Source: Cutaneotrichosporon cavernicola (taxonomy: Eukaryota; Basidiomycota; Tremellomycetes; Trichosporonales; Trichosporonaceae). Taken from it: a stretch of 64,000 nt of DNA. The DNA is taken from the NCBI RefSeq assembly GCF_030864355.1, contig NC_083398.1, positions 2,108,001-2,172,000 on the forward strand, written 5' to 3'. The notes beneath the pieces are model-generated. The model made no database searches. It saw only the letters and a list, made by a program, of their open reading frames with translations, and was not told the origin of the DNA. Shown here piece by piece: positions 10,920 through 22,302 of this stretch. Position numbers and translations under genes: made by a program. Position 1 is the stretch's first letter; every line of letters starts with the position of its first letter.

Positions 10920-12254
10920 ATGAACACACCCAAGCCCAAGCCCAAGCCCAAGCTCTCGCCGCTGTCCAAGCCCAGTGGGTTTTGTTTCTTCTGGTGCTAA
11001 TTACAGAGCGGCGCCTTCTCGCCCTCGGGATTGAGGGGAGCGCGAACAAGCTCGGCGCCGGGGTTGTCGCACACGAACCCTCTGAGCATGCTACGACTGT
11101 GACGGTCCTCTCGAATGTGCGGCATACATACATCACCCCGCCGGGAGAGGGGTTCTTGCCCTCTGACACGGCGCGACACCACCGCGAGTGGGCTGTGCGC
11201 GTTATCAGGGAGGCCGTGAAGAAGGCTGGGGTGCGGATGAGTGATATCGACGTGATTGCGTTTACGAAGGGTGAGTCAGCGCAATTGCAGAGTGGCTGGA
11301 GGTCAGAAGGAACTGGGCACAACCCAACCCTCACTGAACCAGCTCGCTTGCGTGCCCCTCGCTTCGCTCAGTGCTCACTCTAGGCCCCGGCATGGGCACA
11401 CCGCTGCAGGTCGGCGCGCTCGTCTCGCGCACCCTCAGCCTGCTTTACAACATCCCACTCGTTGGCGTCAACCACTGCGTCGGCCACATCGAGATGGGAC
11501 GGCACATTACCAACAGCTCGAACCCGATTGTGCTGTACGTTTCGGGCGGCAACACACAGGTCATCGCCTACTCGCAGCAGCGGTACCGCATCTTCGGCGA
11601 GACGCTGGACATTGCGATCGGCAACTGTCTTGACCGGTTCGCCCGCGTCATCCAGCTGCGCAACGACCCGAGTCCGGGATACAATATCGAGCAGGAGGCG
11701 AAAAAGGGGAAGCGCCTCGTGCCCCTTCCGTACGGTACTAAGGGGATGGACGTGACCCTTGCGGGCATCCTCAGTGCCGTCGAGGGATACACGCAAGACC
11801 CGCGCTACCGGTCGTGGAACGACAAAATCGAGGAGGGGGAGGACGTGATCACGCCACACGACCTGTGTTTCTCTCTGCAGGAGACGACGTTTGCCATGTT
11901 GGTGGAAATTACGGAACGCGCGATGGCGCATGTTGGAGCGCGCGATGTCCTGATTGTCGGAGGAGTGGGGTGTAACATGCGCCTGCAGGAAATGATGGGG
12001 ATCATGTGCTCTGAGCGGAACGGGCGGGTGTTTGCGACGGACGAGAGCTTCTGCATCGACAACGGGATCATGATTGCGCAGGCGGGAATGCTTGCGTTCC
12101 GGATGGGCCAGGTGACCCCGATTGAGAAGACGAGTGTGACGCAGAGGTGAGTACATCCTGGGTCGAAGGCACGGCCTTCGGAAGCTGTGGACATCTGGAT
12201 AGAGCTGACAGCAGGTTCCGGACGGACGCAGTGCACGTCACCTGGCGTGCGTGA
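10920..12254 (+). CDS. KAE1: KEOPS subunit Kae1, tRNA threonylcarbamoyl (t6A) transferase
   Basis: Catalytic subunit of the EKC/KEOPS complex, which adds threonylcarbamoyl to A37 of ANN-decoding tRNAs in the cytosol. Exons 10920-10974, 11007-11270, 11384-12146 and 12215-12254 (55+264+763+40 nt) give 373 residues. Conserved features: [28 protein letters not shown], metal-binding HxxxH in [38 protein letters not shown] and [18 protein letters not shown], with the terminal [12 protein letters not shown] typical of the family. The N-terminus has an added lysine/proline repeat ([12 protein letters not shown]) not found in the core fold. The last exon is only 40 nt and its intron ends GAGCTGACAGCAG. 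Confidence 0.95.
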
Positions 12255-12379
12255 TGTTGTATAGAGCATAGGAGATGGATAAATGGATTGTGCAGCTTGA
12301 TGACAGACAATACACAAGTCACAAGTTTCAACATAACTGAACGTTGAACGCTCAGACTCTGTCAAGGCTAACCCTATCC

Positions 12380-13648
12380 CTACGCGATAGTATAGACATA
12401 CCGCGACCCACTAAGCTTGCCCTCGCGCATATCCGCGAGTCCTTGGGCAATGTCATCAATCCCGCCCCTCTTCTCAATCGGCGGCGCCTTGAACCCAAGG
12501 CTGATATACTCGGGAATACGCGCGACGAGCTCGCGGTGGAACTTGAGGTCGTCCGCAAGCGCCGGCAGGGGCATCTTGGGTCCCGCCCGCGGACCAAACT
12601 CGAACGCCCGTCCCCAAAGAGTGTAAAGCAGGGTAGACTGCACGTCCACATCTGGCCGAACAGAAACAGCGGCCGCGTCGGGAGGTAGGATGACGTTCAT
12701 CTGTCCCTTGCCAGGCGCAAAGCAGGCGATGGTAAATGCGTTACTTTCAGGTAGGGAGATGCAGTCCAATGCCTTGTGTACTCCGCCGCCCGTAATTTGT
12801 TTGATTTCGTTGATCGCGTTCTCGCCGGCCTTGTATTCGACAACGGCGTCGGCGCCGTAGCTCTTCACGAGGTCAAAGTTACCTGCGCTGCAGGCCGTGA
12901 TTACTTTGTGGCCCATCATCTTGGCGAGTTGGATCGTGAACAGGCCGACGCCAGAGGAGCCGCCATACACGAGGAACTTGGATTAGCTACAGGCCTCCCT
13001 CCATAAGTAGCTTGGCCCGCACGATCCTACCGACCTCACCCAGGCCTCGACTCACCCAGCTGTGGTCCTTTCCAGGCGGCCAGTTCCCCTTCTGACTATG
13101 CTTGAGCGCGTGGAAGGCAGTATAGAACGGAATGCCAAAAGTACATGCCTGGTCGGATGGCATATCGTCCGGAATGGGAAAGGTAAGATCCGCCGGAACT
13201 TTGAGGTATTGCGCAAACGCGCCTCGGTCCTTGAACAGTCCACCGTGGACCCACCCCGCGACCCGAGACCCGATCTTGATGTGGTCCCGCTTGTGCGAGA
13301 CAGATCCTGGAACCTCAACTACGGTACCGGCATAGTCGCAGCCGATGATACTGCCGGTCGTGCTGAGAGCCGCTACGTGCTTCCAGTCGGTTGGGTTCAA
13401 AAGGTTAGTGACTATATCCTGGACGGGAGGCACGGAGGCGTGGAAGCAGAAGCAGAAGTAGAAGCAAGGAGAGGCAAACTTACAAGCGTCACATGGTCGA
13501 CCTTTACTAGAATCTCGTTGTCTTCCAGCGGAGGGATGGGGATCTCCTTGACTACCACGCCATCCTGTATGTCAGCTGTGATCCATGGAGAAGGACATAC
13601 CTCAGCATCGTTCTCCACAACGGCCTTCATGGTCTTTGGGGCGGACAT
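12380..13648 (-). CDS. Medium-chain dehydrogenase/reductase, zinc-independent (quinone/enoyl reductase-like)
   Basis: MDR-superfamily NADPH oxidoreductase. Exons 13648-13601, 13564-13484, 13418-13056 and 12976-12380 (48+81+363+597 nt) give 362 residues. The GroES-like half has LNPTDWKHVA and IIGCDYAGTVVEV; the Rossmann half has VYGGSSGVGLFTIQLAKMMG. The cysteine/histidine set for catalytic zinc is missing, so this is the quinone-reductase/trans-enoyl-reductase branch (ToxD-like annotations are common in fungi). Substrate cannot be predicted and it is not next to a polyketide synthase. Tail-to-tail with KAE1 (125 bp between stops). Confidence 0.85.
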
Positions 13649-14564
13649 TTTGTGTTAGTAGTGGGCGGTGTTGGGACTGGGACTGGGGAGCAAGACTGTG
13701 ACGAGGTTTTTATGTAGAGAAAGGATCTTGTCTCGCTAGGAGCCAAGTGGGTGGAAAATGCGGGATGCCTCTTGGCAGACCTGAGTGATGACTGATGGCG
13801 GGCGGTTGATGATCTCATCGTTCCGACAACTGGGGTGATCGGTAGTCGGCCAACTGCGGCCCGGTAGTCAGCCCAACCGACTACGTAATCAACTGGCACT
13901 AAGGTCCAATGTTTTTTTTTGCTACGCGATGAACATTGTATGCTCGGTAAATCGGTAGACTAGTAGTTTGTACCTATGTGTGTTTGGGGACAAGCAGAAC
14001 AGCTCTGCAACAACATGACAGAACCTTGTATATCTGTTGGCGCAGTAGGAAGATGACGGGGGGGGTTCTAGACGGCGTGATCGATAAGCGAACCATTGTA
14101 TTGTAATGCCATTTCACTCTGCTCCCCCCCCCTCCCTGTCCCCCCTCCCCCACAACCATTTGATACTGTACTTCGCAACCCCTGACCAACAACTTGCCGG
14201 CGCCAGCTACCTTCTGGCACTTCGGCACGTCCGGCTCGTCCGGCATGTCCGGCACCACCTCGGTGATGGAGGTAGGCCGTCGTGCAACGGAGCATGACCC
14301 TCGGTCGTGCGTGCTTCTCATGTCTGTCTTTCACCGAGGCACCCTCAACCTCTCCAAACCCACCGTTTGCTTCCCACCAAAAACTCTGCCAGGCTAGGCC
14401 TCGACACTGTCTCCATGTCCCATCCGATACATTCTATCATTGTCCATCCGGACCGCGACAAGACCACATAGCGCAGCCTATTCACGGGTGGGTGTCCTCC
14501 TGTGCGTCTGTATACTGCAACTAGGTATGTATAGAAGGACTGACGCAGACCGCTAGCGAGTGGC
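13649..14564. other. Intergenic, no gene supported
   Basis: 916 bp between the MDR start and the tetraspanin stop. A T-run is present at 13911-13919, C-runs near 14126-14152, and a CGTCCGGC-type imperfect repeat at 14227-14260. Short open frames of up to 115 codons lack splice-consistent extension or recognisable motifs. It probably holds the MDR promoter and the tetraspanin 3' region. Confidence 0.4.
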
Positions 14565-16228
14565 TCACTGGGCCCAACCGGGCTGCGCGCGAGTGTACCC
14601 TTGGTTCTGCGGACTGTCGTACGAGTGGCCTTGGTTCGAGGCGTACCCGTGACCCTGCGAGTCTTCGTCCATGTCCGTGTAGTGCGTCTGATCTGACCGC
14701 CCCGAGACGCCGGCACGGCTGTCATCAAAGGGCGAGGTGTAGTTCTGCGTCCGCGAAGGCGAGCGGTAGTTGGGCGTACCGTGGCCATGAGCCGAGCTAG
14801 ACAGAGAGTTTCTGCGCGATCCAGCACGCGAGCCAGCTCTAGAGCCGGGACGCGAGTCGAGGTGCAACGACGAACGGGTGACAGCCTCGTTCGCGACCTC
14901 GGGACCGTACTGTGCCGCGATCTGGGTGGCGTAATCGTTCATAATGACCGCCATCGAGTCCATGTCGAGGCGGTAGCGCTTGGGCGTAAGACCCTTGCCG
15001 AAGCGGTACGTGACGTGGTTGGAGCACAGAAGGCCGGCGAGGATGATTAGGATGTGTGGAGGAACAAGGGAAAACGAGACGGTGTACCAGGTTCTCAGGA
15101 TCACGCGCTCGAGCTTGAGGTAGCGGTTCTTGCACCCGTCCTCGACTGAGCGGGGGTAGCAGAGTGGAGAGATGGTCGCCTCAACAGAGGGCGAGAAGTA
15201 GCCGCAGCACTTGAGGGCGTCCTGGACGCGGAGGCGGCCGATCGTGCCGAGCCTACGCGACCACTGCTGGTTGATCTTGCCTTCAAGGTTGAAAGTCTTG
15301 CGCTTGTACGTGATGTAGCCTGGCGCGACCATGAAGCCTAAGCACACCCACAGCAGAACCACGTATACGGCGAGGAAGGGGCGGTTGTTGAGGAAGATGC
15401 CAGAGAAGCCGAGGAGTGAGGTGAAGACGATGAGCGCGCCAGCAATGGTCGAGACTGCTGTCAGCTGTATTCTGATGAGGAAGAAGCTCACGTATCAGCT
15501 CGTCGCGGTTACCAACGCGCAGAATGTCAGAGCGGAAGAAGACGTTGATCCAGACGAGAATAGAGCAGATGAGGCCAGCCATACCGTAGACGAAGAGCTG
15601 CGAGTTAGCGATGCTCAACGGGGAAGGTTGGTCAACCCACCACACAGTTGGCGCAAAAGAGTATCCACTTGAAGCGGTTCCAACGCAGCTTTGGCTTGTG
15701 CTTGGCCTTGAGACCGCCTTTGCCGACCTGGAAGACGAGGCCTTCGTCATCGTCGACGAGGCCGGGCTCACCCATGCGGGCGGCGCCAGCAGCGAACGCG
15801 TCACGACCGCCTCCTTGCTTGGCGCGGCGGTGCGCGTAATCGCCGGGGGCGTGGAGCTTTGAAAACTTGGTGGGAACGTAGTTGATCGACAGAGATAGCG
15901 ATGCGGGGCGACTGTCCTTGTTTCTAGCGCGAAGTGCGGCGAGATCGGTGTACGACATGTCACGACTCGAGCCGCCATCGCTGTACTGACCACCCGTCAC
16001 CTCCGAGAAAGGAAGGTTGGGTGGCACTAGCAGAGCATCTTGGTATTGGACCTCTTGCATGGGACGAGAGTGATCGTAGGAACCGGAAAAGTGGTCGTTG
16101 GAAGATCCTGGAGAAGGCGAGCGTTGGCCGAAGTGGGCGTCCTGGTCGGCTCCGCTGTCGCGCGCACGGTTCTGGTGTCTGGGGCGGGCTCGGGAGGCTA
16201 AGTCTGCAAGCTTGTTGCGAGCCGACAT
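14565..16228 (-). CDS. Tetraspanin (basidiomycete Tsp2-like)
   Basis: Four-pass plasma-membrane organiser. Exons 16228-15641, 15597-15492 and 15454-14565 (588+106+890 nt) give 527 residues. A long Ser/Gly/Arg-rich cytosolic N-terminus (about 185 residues) precedes TM1 (WILFCANCVLFVYGMAGLIC). TM2 starts near residue 232 (STIAGALIVFTSLLGFSG), TM3 contains VVLLWVCLGFMVAPG. The large extracellular loop has the CCG signature (KCCGY, about 313) plus two more Cys in ISPLCYPRSVEDGC. TM4 is VSFSLVPPHILIILAGLL. The cytosolic tail has GSRAGSRAGSRR repeats and many Ser/Thr. Fungal Tsp2 proteins are needed for surface and virulence-related functions in Cryptococcus; family placement is by CCG plus topology. 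Confidence 0.87.
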
Positions 16229-16416
16229 CTGTACGATTTAGAGAATGAGAGGCGGGTGGTGGCTGGTAGCTGCGCAAGGGGTCCGGGCCCGATGTCTTGT
16301 TCGGTGAGTGGGAGTGGGAGTGGTCTTTGAGCGACGGCAGGGGGTCTGTGGGGACTATTTTGCTTGGCAACTGGGGGGTGTTGTGGGGGGATTTGGCACA
16401 CGGAGGTTAGAGTGAA

Positions 16417-16545
16417 GATTTCAAGAGAGGAGGAGAGAGTAGGAGAGAGGAGGAGGAGAAGGAGGAGGAAGAGGATGTGAATGAGAGAGTGAGAGTGAGA
16501 GTGAGAATGAGATTGAGATTGAGAATGAAGGAGATGTAATGGATT
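16417..16545. repeat. Purine tract with GAGAGT/GAGATT repeats
   Basis: Plus strand is almost pure purine with repeats such as GAGAGTGAGAGTGAGAATGA. In the sense of the tetraspanin gene it is a pyrimidine-rich leader, consistent with the 5' untranslated region or core promoter. Confidence 0.7.
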
Positions 16546-17386
16546 AACGAGTGAGAAGTGAGGAGGTGATGAGTTGGAAGAGGTTGTTAATACACAAAGG
16601 AAACCAAGTTCCAAACTAGTAGAGCAATAGTATTACAATACAATACGCACAACTACCCAGGGTGGGGCCATTTTGGTCAGAGAGTCAAAGGGAAGGGGAT
16701 GGGACCCTGGCCCTGGGTCGTGGGCCCTGGGGTGGGGACCATCAGAGTGAGTGGCAAGCTGGGAATTGCCAAGGAAGGTGCGATGGGTCAATTATCAGGG
16801 AAACCAAGTCTGTTGCAAAGGAATTAAGGGAATACTTCCGTCCAGGCCGCCCAGATCTGTGCCTGATCAAAAATACTCCTCCCAGGGTGAGGACTTGTGG
16901 GCTTTGATCGTTTTGAGAGTGCGAAGTGATAGGAAAGGGTGGTCTTTGCCCTGATGCGCGCATCCAAAACACAACTCTTAGCCCCCTGAAAAATCCGATC
17001 TGCACTGCAAAAAGGATCTCGATTCGCGTGGGATCCACGTGGACCGCACGCGATTGGTTGGACGCCAATTGCTTGTTCAGCTCGGATTGGTAGTGGGCGC
17101 ATGATCGGCAGGGGAGGATCGGTGATGACAGGCTTGGCAATCCAAAATATCTCAGCAGTGATCAACGGTGATGAGCAGGTTGGTTTCCTGTGCAGTAGAA
17201 AGGGGCGGGGTGCCACACTCCGACTGCTTTGACGGAAGAGGACTGACGTCATGGTGTTGCTTTTCTAATGAGCTCCTCCCCCTCCCGTTCAATCTCTACC
17301 ATGGCTCGGCCTCGGCTTACCTCTTGGGAGCTTGGGAGGAGCTATTTCAGATTACAAGCTTACGGAAGCTGCAAGTGGTCTGAAGA

Positions 17387-17393
17387 TATATAA
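17387..17393 (+). promoter_or_regulatory. TATA box of the SDR gene
   Basis: TATATAA lies 59 bp upstream of the ATG at 17452, followed by a pyrimidine-rich stretch. Few genes in the window have such a clear TATA element. In fungi TATA-containing promoters are often inducible. Confidence 0.6.
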
Positions 17394-17451
17394 CTACCTC
17401 CTTCTTTGCCGTTGCTCACCTTGTCCCCATCGTCCTTATTGACCTGACAAC

Positions 17452-18543
17452 ATGGCCCTTCCGATTGCAGTCATCTACGGCGCAGGGCCCGGAACAGGCG
17501 CAGCGATTGCGTGAGTCTTTGTATCTGCATCACTGCGGATCATACGTCGTGGATCTGTCTTGGCCGTCCTTGGCGGCACAACAGCTCCCTTTGATCTGCT
17601 ATATCAGCAAGGGTGTTTCATGTTTACAGTGTTGTCGCTGATTCCAGTCGAGCCCTAGCCCCAACTCACTCACTCCTCCTCATGTCTCGTTCGCTTCCTC
17701 AAACCCTTGGCCGCTTAGCGTTAGATGATATCCCACAGGACAGGATCTACGCACACAAGTATGACGGCGCCGCGTCGTTTGTCGAGGCTATCAAGGCTGC
17801 TCAGGCCCGATGGCCAGGCGCTCCAGTCAAGGTTGGAGTGTGTCATGCCGGAGTACCGTTTAAGCCGGGACCGTTTCTTAGCAAATCGACCCAGGATTTC
17901 AAGGATTGTCTTGATAGCGCGTAAGTGTCCGAGCTAAGGCTCAGCCGAGAGAGAGCGAGGCAATGCAAGGTGAGGGCAAGGGCGAAGAGGAAAGAGGATG
18001 ATCCGGTGAGAGAGGAGACGGCAGATGGGGGGGGGGGGGGGTGAGAGATGAAGATGAAGGGAAAAGGGAGATGAATGAGGAGGACGAGGTTTGCTGGAAC
18101 CGAGAACCAGCCAAACACACCAACCAAAGATGGCTCTCGTGATCACATACACGACACACCAAAACACACACGCTAACCCCAGCGTTCAAGCCTGGGACTT
18201 TTCGCAGGCCGTCATCCCCGCCCTCATAGCGAGTAACGGCGGCACATTAATTATCACTGGCGCCACAATGTCTCGGCGTGCCGGACCAAACTTTGCCGCA
18301 ATGGCCGGAGCGAGTTTCGCCCGGCGCGCTCTCGCCCAGTCACTCGCAAAGGAATTCGGCTCACAGGGCGTTCATGTCGCCCACGTCGTCGTTGACGGAC
18401 TGATCAACACGGCCCATGTTGAGGAATCGATGGGTAAGGCTGAGCCGGGAGCGCGCCTCGAGCCGGCCGACATCGCCGATGTGTACCTCGATATCATCAA
18501 GCAGAAGCCGACCGCGTGGACCCAAGAACTTGATATTCGGTAA
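17452..18543 (+). CDS. Short-chain dehydrogenase-like protein lacking the catalytic Tyr-Lys
   Basis: Rossmann-fold protein of SDR type. Exons 17452-17510, 17648-17920 and 18183-18543 (59+273+361 nt) give 230 residues. The nucleotide-binding glycine motif is intact (VIYGAGPGTGAAIA). Strand beta-5 and following helix read LIITGATMSRRAG and SFARRALAQSLAKEFG, with the substrate-loop start HVVVDGLINTAHVEES. In the segment where YxxxK should sit there is no tyrosine and no paired lysine (PNFAAMAGASFARRAL), so classical SDR catalysis is doubtful. Some fungal members of this subgroup share that loss. The second intron (17921-18182, 262 nt) is long for this genome and contains a 15-G run. Confidence 0.82.
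18027..18041. repeat. Homopolymer of 15 G in SDR intron 2
   Basis: Fifteen consecutive G residues inside the 262-nt intron, in a purine-rich context. Prone to length change and to sequencing error. Confidence 0.85.
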
Positions 18544-18667
18544 AGTCTCAGAGTGACAGAGCTGACGGCAGGCCGGCAAAGGAGAAGTGGTAAAAATGAT
18601 CCAACTCATGAATGACATGATGTGTGGATATGATAGGATATAGGAGACGGAATATGATAGGAGACGA

Positions 18668-20283
18668 TTACCCGAAATGGAGGAGAGCCTTTGTTCGGAG
18701 CTCCATTGGCGAGCTGGCAAACATGTCTGGACCCAGGGCGGCTACGAGCTCCTTGGTCATGCGACGGCCGATGGGAGTGAGATTGTTTCTGAACTCAGCG
18801 TAGGGTAGGACGGCTGGTTTGCCGCTGTGGTTGAAGAAGACGAAGAGGCTGTCAAGTTCATCAAAGTCGAATTGGTTCGGGTCCCCGAACCCAGGCGGCG
18901 GAGGTGAGGGATAGTCGTTTGGCTCCGAGCTCTCTTCCGAGTCCGAGCCAGAGTCCGAGTCGTCGGGGCCGTCGGGCTTGTCGTTACCGTTCATGACGAG
19001 CTTGTCGGCGCGTTTGGGGCGCGGCTCGTGTGGTTCGGCCATGTTCACATCTTCCTTGCGCTGCGCTTCCCACTCCTCTCGCACGGAGGCGTCGTTGATC
19101 GCTTCAACCTCCTTGAACGGAGTGTACCCGCTGTGCACTTGGAGGAACTGGTCGAGCTTGGGTGTGAGGTGGTGGAATTCTTGTGTTCCCGGGTCGAGGA
19201 GGAATGACGGCGAATACTCGCCCTTGTACCGCATCTTCTGACACGTCGCAATCCAGTAGCCTGGTGTCAGCTTCCTGCAGATCTGTGTGGAGACGCACCC
19301 ATGTACAGCCACTCCATGCCCTCTGCGCCGGCCGCGGCCATATCGAGGGCTATCCCGATCTCGTACAGTGCCGAGAGCTTGCCGAGACTCGCCCACGCCC
19401 AGTCGGGGTCCCAGATAAAGTATACGCTCGACACGCACGAAGGGAGGATGTCGATGACGGAGATGCCTACGAGATGCCCGTCGACGCGATAAAGGAGGTG
19501 ATACGAGCCGTACTCGTGTGGTAGACCGGTCGCGTCTACTCCGTCCGTGTAGTGGACGGGTGTGTTCTGGTCTCAGCTGAAATCAAACATGCGTAAGCTC
19601 ACGCCGAGTGGACTGTCGCAGAGGAATCTCTCAAAGCCTCGACGGCTGACCTTGCCCGGTTGGTCCTTGTGTATCGCAATCTGGTACCGCTCGTACAGGT
19701 TGTACGTCTCGTCCGTTGCGATAGCCGGTACGAGCTCGATCTGGTGTCAGCTGAGGTGTCGGGGCTTTCAGCTCACGGAGAAACGGTGTGCCATACCGGA
19801 GACGTCGCGGCAGCGTCGCAGTTCAAGCCCCAGCTCGAACGGCTTGACCTTGCCTTTGCCGTTCTTAGGCTCTTCCCCGCTGATATAGCGGTTCCATCGG
19901 TTCAGGCTTGAGCGTTGCTGCCGCGACACCTTGAATTCGTCGACCCTCAACCGGATCGTGTATTGCGGGCAGCAGGTGCGCGCCATATCGGGGCTGACGT
20001 CAGGTCCAGTAAGCACTAGGGAAGGTGCGTACTGGTACGTGTACTCGCCGCTTCGTCTCCACCCGCGTTCAATGAGGCCCTGGTAGAACTGGTGTCAGCT
20101 CCTCAGCCAAGGTCAGCTAACCTGCGGGCTCATCTGCTCGGTGATGACTGGCGTCAGCGGCGTGGACTGCCTCCACTTACACCCAAAGCTGCGTGAGCTG
20201 TTCCCGCTGCGGGCCCCTGGTGGGGAGCAGTACCCGCATGAATGAGCATCGTAGCCTATCGGCTGAAGGAGGGTAAGAGACAT
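18668..20283 (-). CDS. ATE1: Arginyl-tRNA--protein transferase Ate1
   Basis: Transfers arginine from Arg-tRNA to N-terminal Asp/Glu (and oxidised Cys), marking proteins for the Arg/N-degron pathway. Exons 20283-20181, 20147-20122, 20088-19777, 19740-19603, 19566-19299 and 19260-18668 (103+26+312+138+268+593 nt) give 479 residues. The N-terminal cysteine cluster SCGYCSP is present, with further Cys in MARTCCPQYTIRL. The conserved block GFERFLCDSPLG, GSYHLLYRVDGHLVGISVID and YFIWDPDWAWASLGKLSALYE follow, then YWIATCQKMRYKGEYSPSFLLDP. An acidic Ser/Asp-rich insertion (SDSGSDSEESSEPND) sits before a conserved tail. Exon 2 is a 26-nt micro-exon. Confidence 0.93.
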
Positions 20284-20571
20284 GGTGCGTGAAAGACAGG
20301 ACAAGTGGCAAATGCACTGAAGAGCTGTGCGGGAGATTGATCGGATACGGGAGTGGAGGTTGATGTAGAGGGTAGAGGGTGGAGGGTGGAGGGTGGAGGT
20401 CTTGCGATCGGGTGCGATGGGCCCGCACCATCCCATTGACACCATACTCGACTGTGAGAGAATAATAACACAATCATGCTACGGTGAGACTCGGATCCTC
20501 AGTAGTTTGGAAGCGTACACGATGATGCATGATACAACACTATTCACACGACGGTTGTCTTTCTCTGCCAT

Positions 20572-20682
20572 CTACACCTCGGGTTCCTCGTCTTTCGCTT
20601 TGGCGACCTGCGACATGCTCCACATCACGGTAGCGAAAACGAAGAGTGCGAGATTGGTGTTGTACGAATACACGGGAGACAT
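20572..20682 (-). CDS. Candidate 36-residue single-span membrane microprotein
   Basis: Reads MSPVYSYNTNLALFVFATVM, then WSMSQVAKAKDEEPEV. It has a short polar N-terminus, one hydrophobic segment (about residues 10-22) and a charged C-terminus. The ATG has strong context (CACACCATG). Upstream, 20832-20789 looks like a 44-nt intron (GTGAGT...GCTGACCGCAG) in the 5' untranslated region, and no other ATG precedes the start in the spliced leader. This supports a real transcript. Size and layout resemble small subunits of mitochondrial or ER membrane complexes, but I recognise no family. Confidence 0.45.
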   Translation of the reverse strand: MSPVYSYNTNLALFVFATVMWSMSQVAKAKDEEPEV

Positions 20683-22302
20683 GGTGTGGGCGGGTGGAGG
20701 GGTGGGTGCGGGGGGAGGGGAGGAGGCAGCTTTGGGACGAGTTGCGAGAGCCTGGGGAGCGAGGGAAGGAGTGTGCGGATAACCGGGACTGCGGTCAGCT
20801 ACTTGTCCACTTATCACACCAGCTGAACTCACGGCCAACGAGCTGTCTGACAAGGATGAACGATTAGACAAAGTCAAAGGATATGGACAAGTTGGTGTAA
20901 TCACGCGTCGGGACTCTGGGTGAGGTTGTGAGAAAAGAGTGAGTGTGAGTGAGTGAGTCTTTTGGGCTTCACTTTACTCTTCAAGATGAAGACATCCGCT
21001 CTCACTCGGTGCACCCGACAGGCCCGGAAGACACCAAATCCAATCCAATCCAGACTGCCGATCTGGTTGTCGCGTCTAGGGCCGGCGATCGCGCCGGCAC
21101 GATCGCCAAGTTTCATCTCTCACGTCTCACGTCCAATCTCTTCAGTTGGTTGAAAGGCATAACAAATACGGAGGCTTTTCTCGTAGGCATCCCAAAACCA
21201 CCCACGCGAAACCTCTGCCACACCCCAGGCACATCTGTTCCACCCAGGAACCCAACTCGAAATTCCGTTACGCCGAGCCGCTCTGGGCACGCGACGCGAT
21301 CGACTTTTGAGAAATTGGCACCTTGATAGTTATATACCTCTGTTTTGTGTCTACTCATCTCGTCTCTATCATTTCATTGACTATCGCGCGCACAGATGAA
21401 CGACTCGACTCCTTCAAGCTCAAGCTACTGACCCCTTCCAAATCCCCCAAACACGCGCCCAACATTTTGCCACGGGCTCCAGTATCGATCTGGTGGTCCG
21501 ACTTAATGGTCGCGGAAAACAACATCACAGCATTAGAGCCTGTCTCCCTAGACTTTTGTGGGGGGAGAGGTGTCAAGCGAGTGAGATATTCCTTGATGAA
21601 TGTTTTGCCGATTCCTTGTGGTATGATGGTGGTCTGGTTGGTCGCGTCGATGAGGCGGAGGAATGGAGGACTGAATGGACAACATGGCAGGGAACGGATC
21701 GAGAGTGGGGTGTCATGACACCGCCGTTCAGAATGTGGCTGTGGAGTATGCTGGCCACGTGCGTGCCCTTGGTCATTTGGCTGAGTCATTTCTTACCAAT
21801 GGCGCTTGTCTCTCACCGTATCATGTACTCACACGTGCAAGCGGGGTACGTGAATGACGCTGGACACCGTGGCGAAACCAACGAATAGGAGAGGGCCGTC
21901 CGTTCCTCAATACAACTGTCTTGAACTTGCACACGGTCCTCATTGGCGGTCGAGTCCCAGTCCCAGTCCCTTACACTTGGCCGCGAGTTGGCAGGTATCC
22001 CTTGAAGAAGCAAAGGCACGCCCCGACCGGGCCGCGTCGCCCAGCCAGATACAACGGGGATGGTAATCGGCAAGACAAGACAGTTGCCAGTTGCACACGG
22101 CCCTCGCGAGGGCTTCGAAACTTGGCGCGTGGTGGGCGGTGGGTATTTCAGCGTAAACGAGAAGATGCTTGCTCTTCTGCAATGATGAAAATCGTCTCAT
22201 TATTAGCACGCACGGCTCACCGCAGTTTGAATGCCATTATCGAGGCTACGCCGCTGCCACGAACTAGTCGTGAAGCTGTGAATGGCGGAGAACCCTCACG
22301 TT

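Larger units (their letters stand above)
16229..17451. other. Large divergent promoter region between tetraspanin and SDR genes
   Basis: 1.2 kb without a supported gene. It holds the GA-rich tract and a TATA box listed separately, a palindromic CCACGTGG at 17035-17042, and G/C-rich segments near 16690-16745. Size and motifs suggest both flanking genes are regulated rather than constitutive (inference). Confidence 0.45.
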
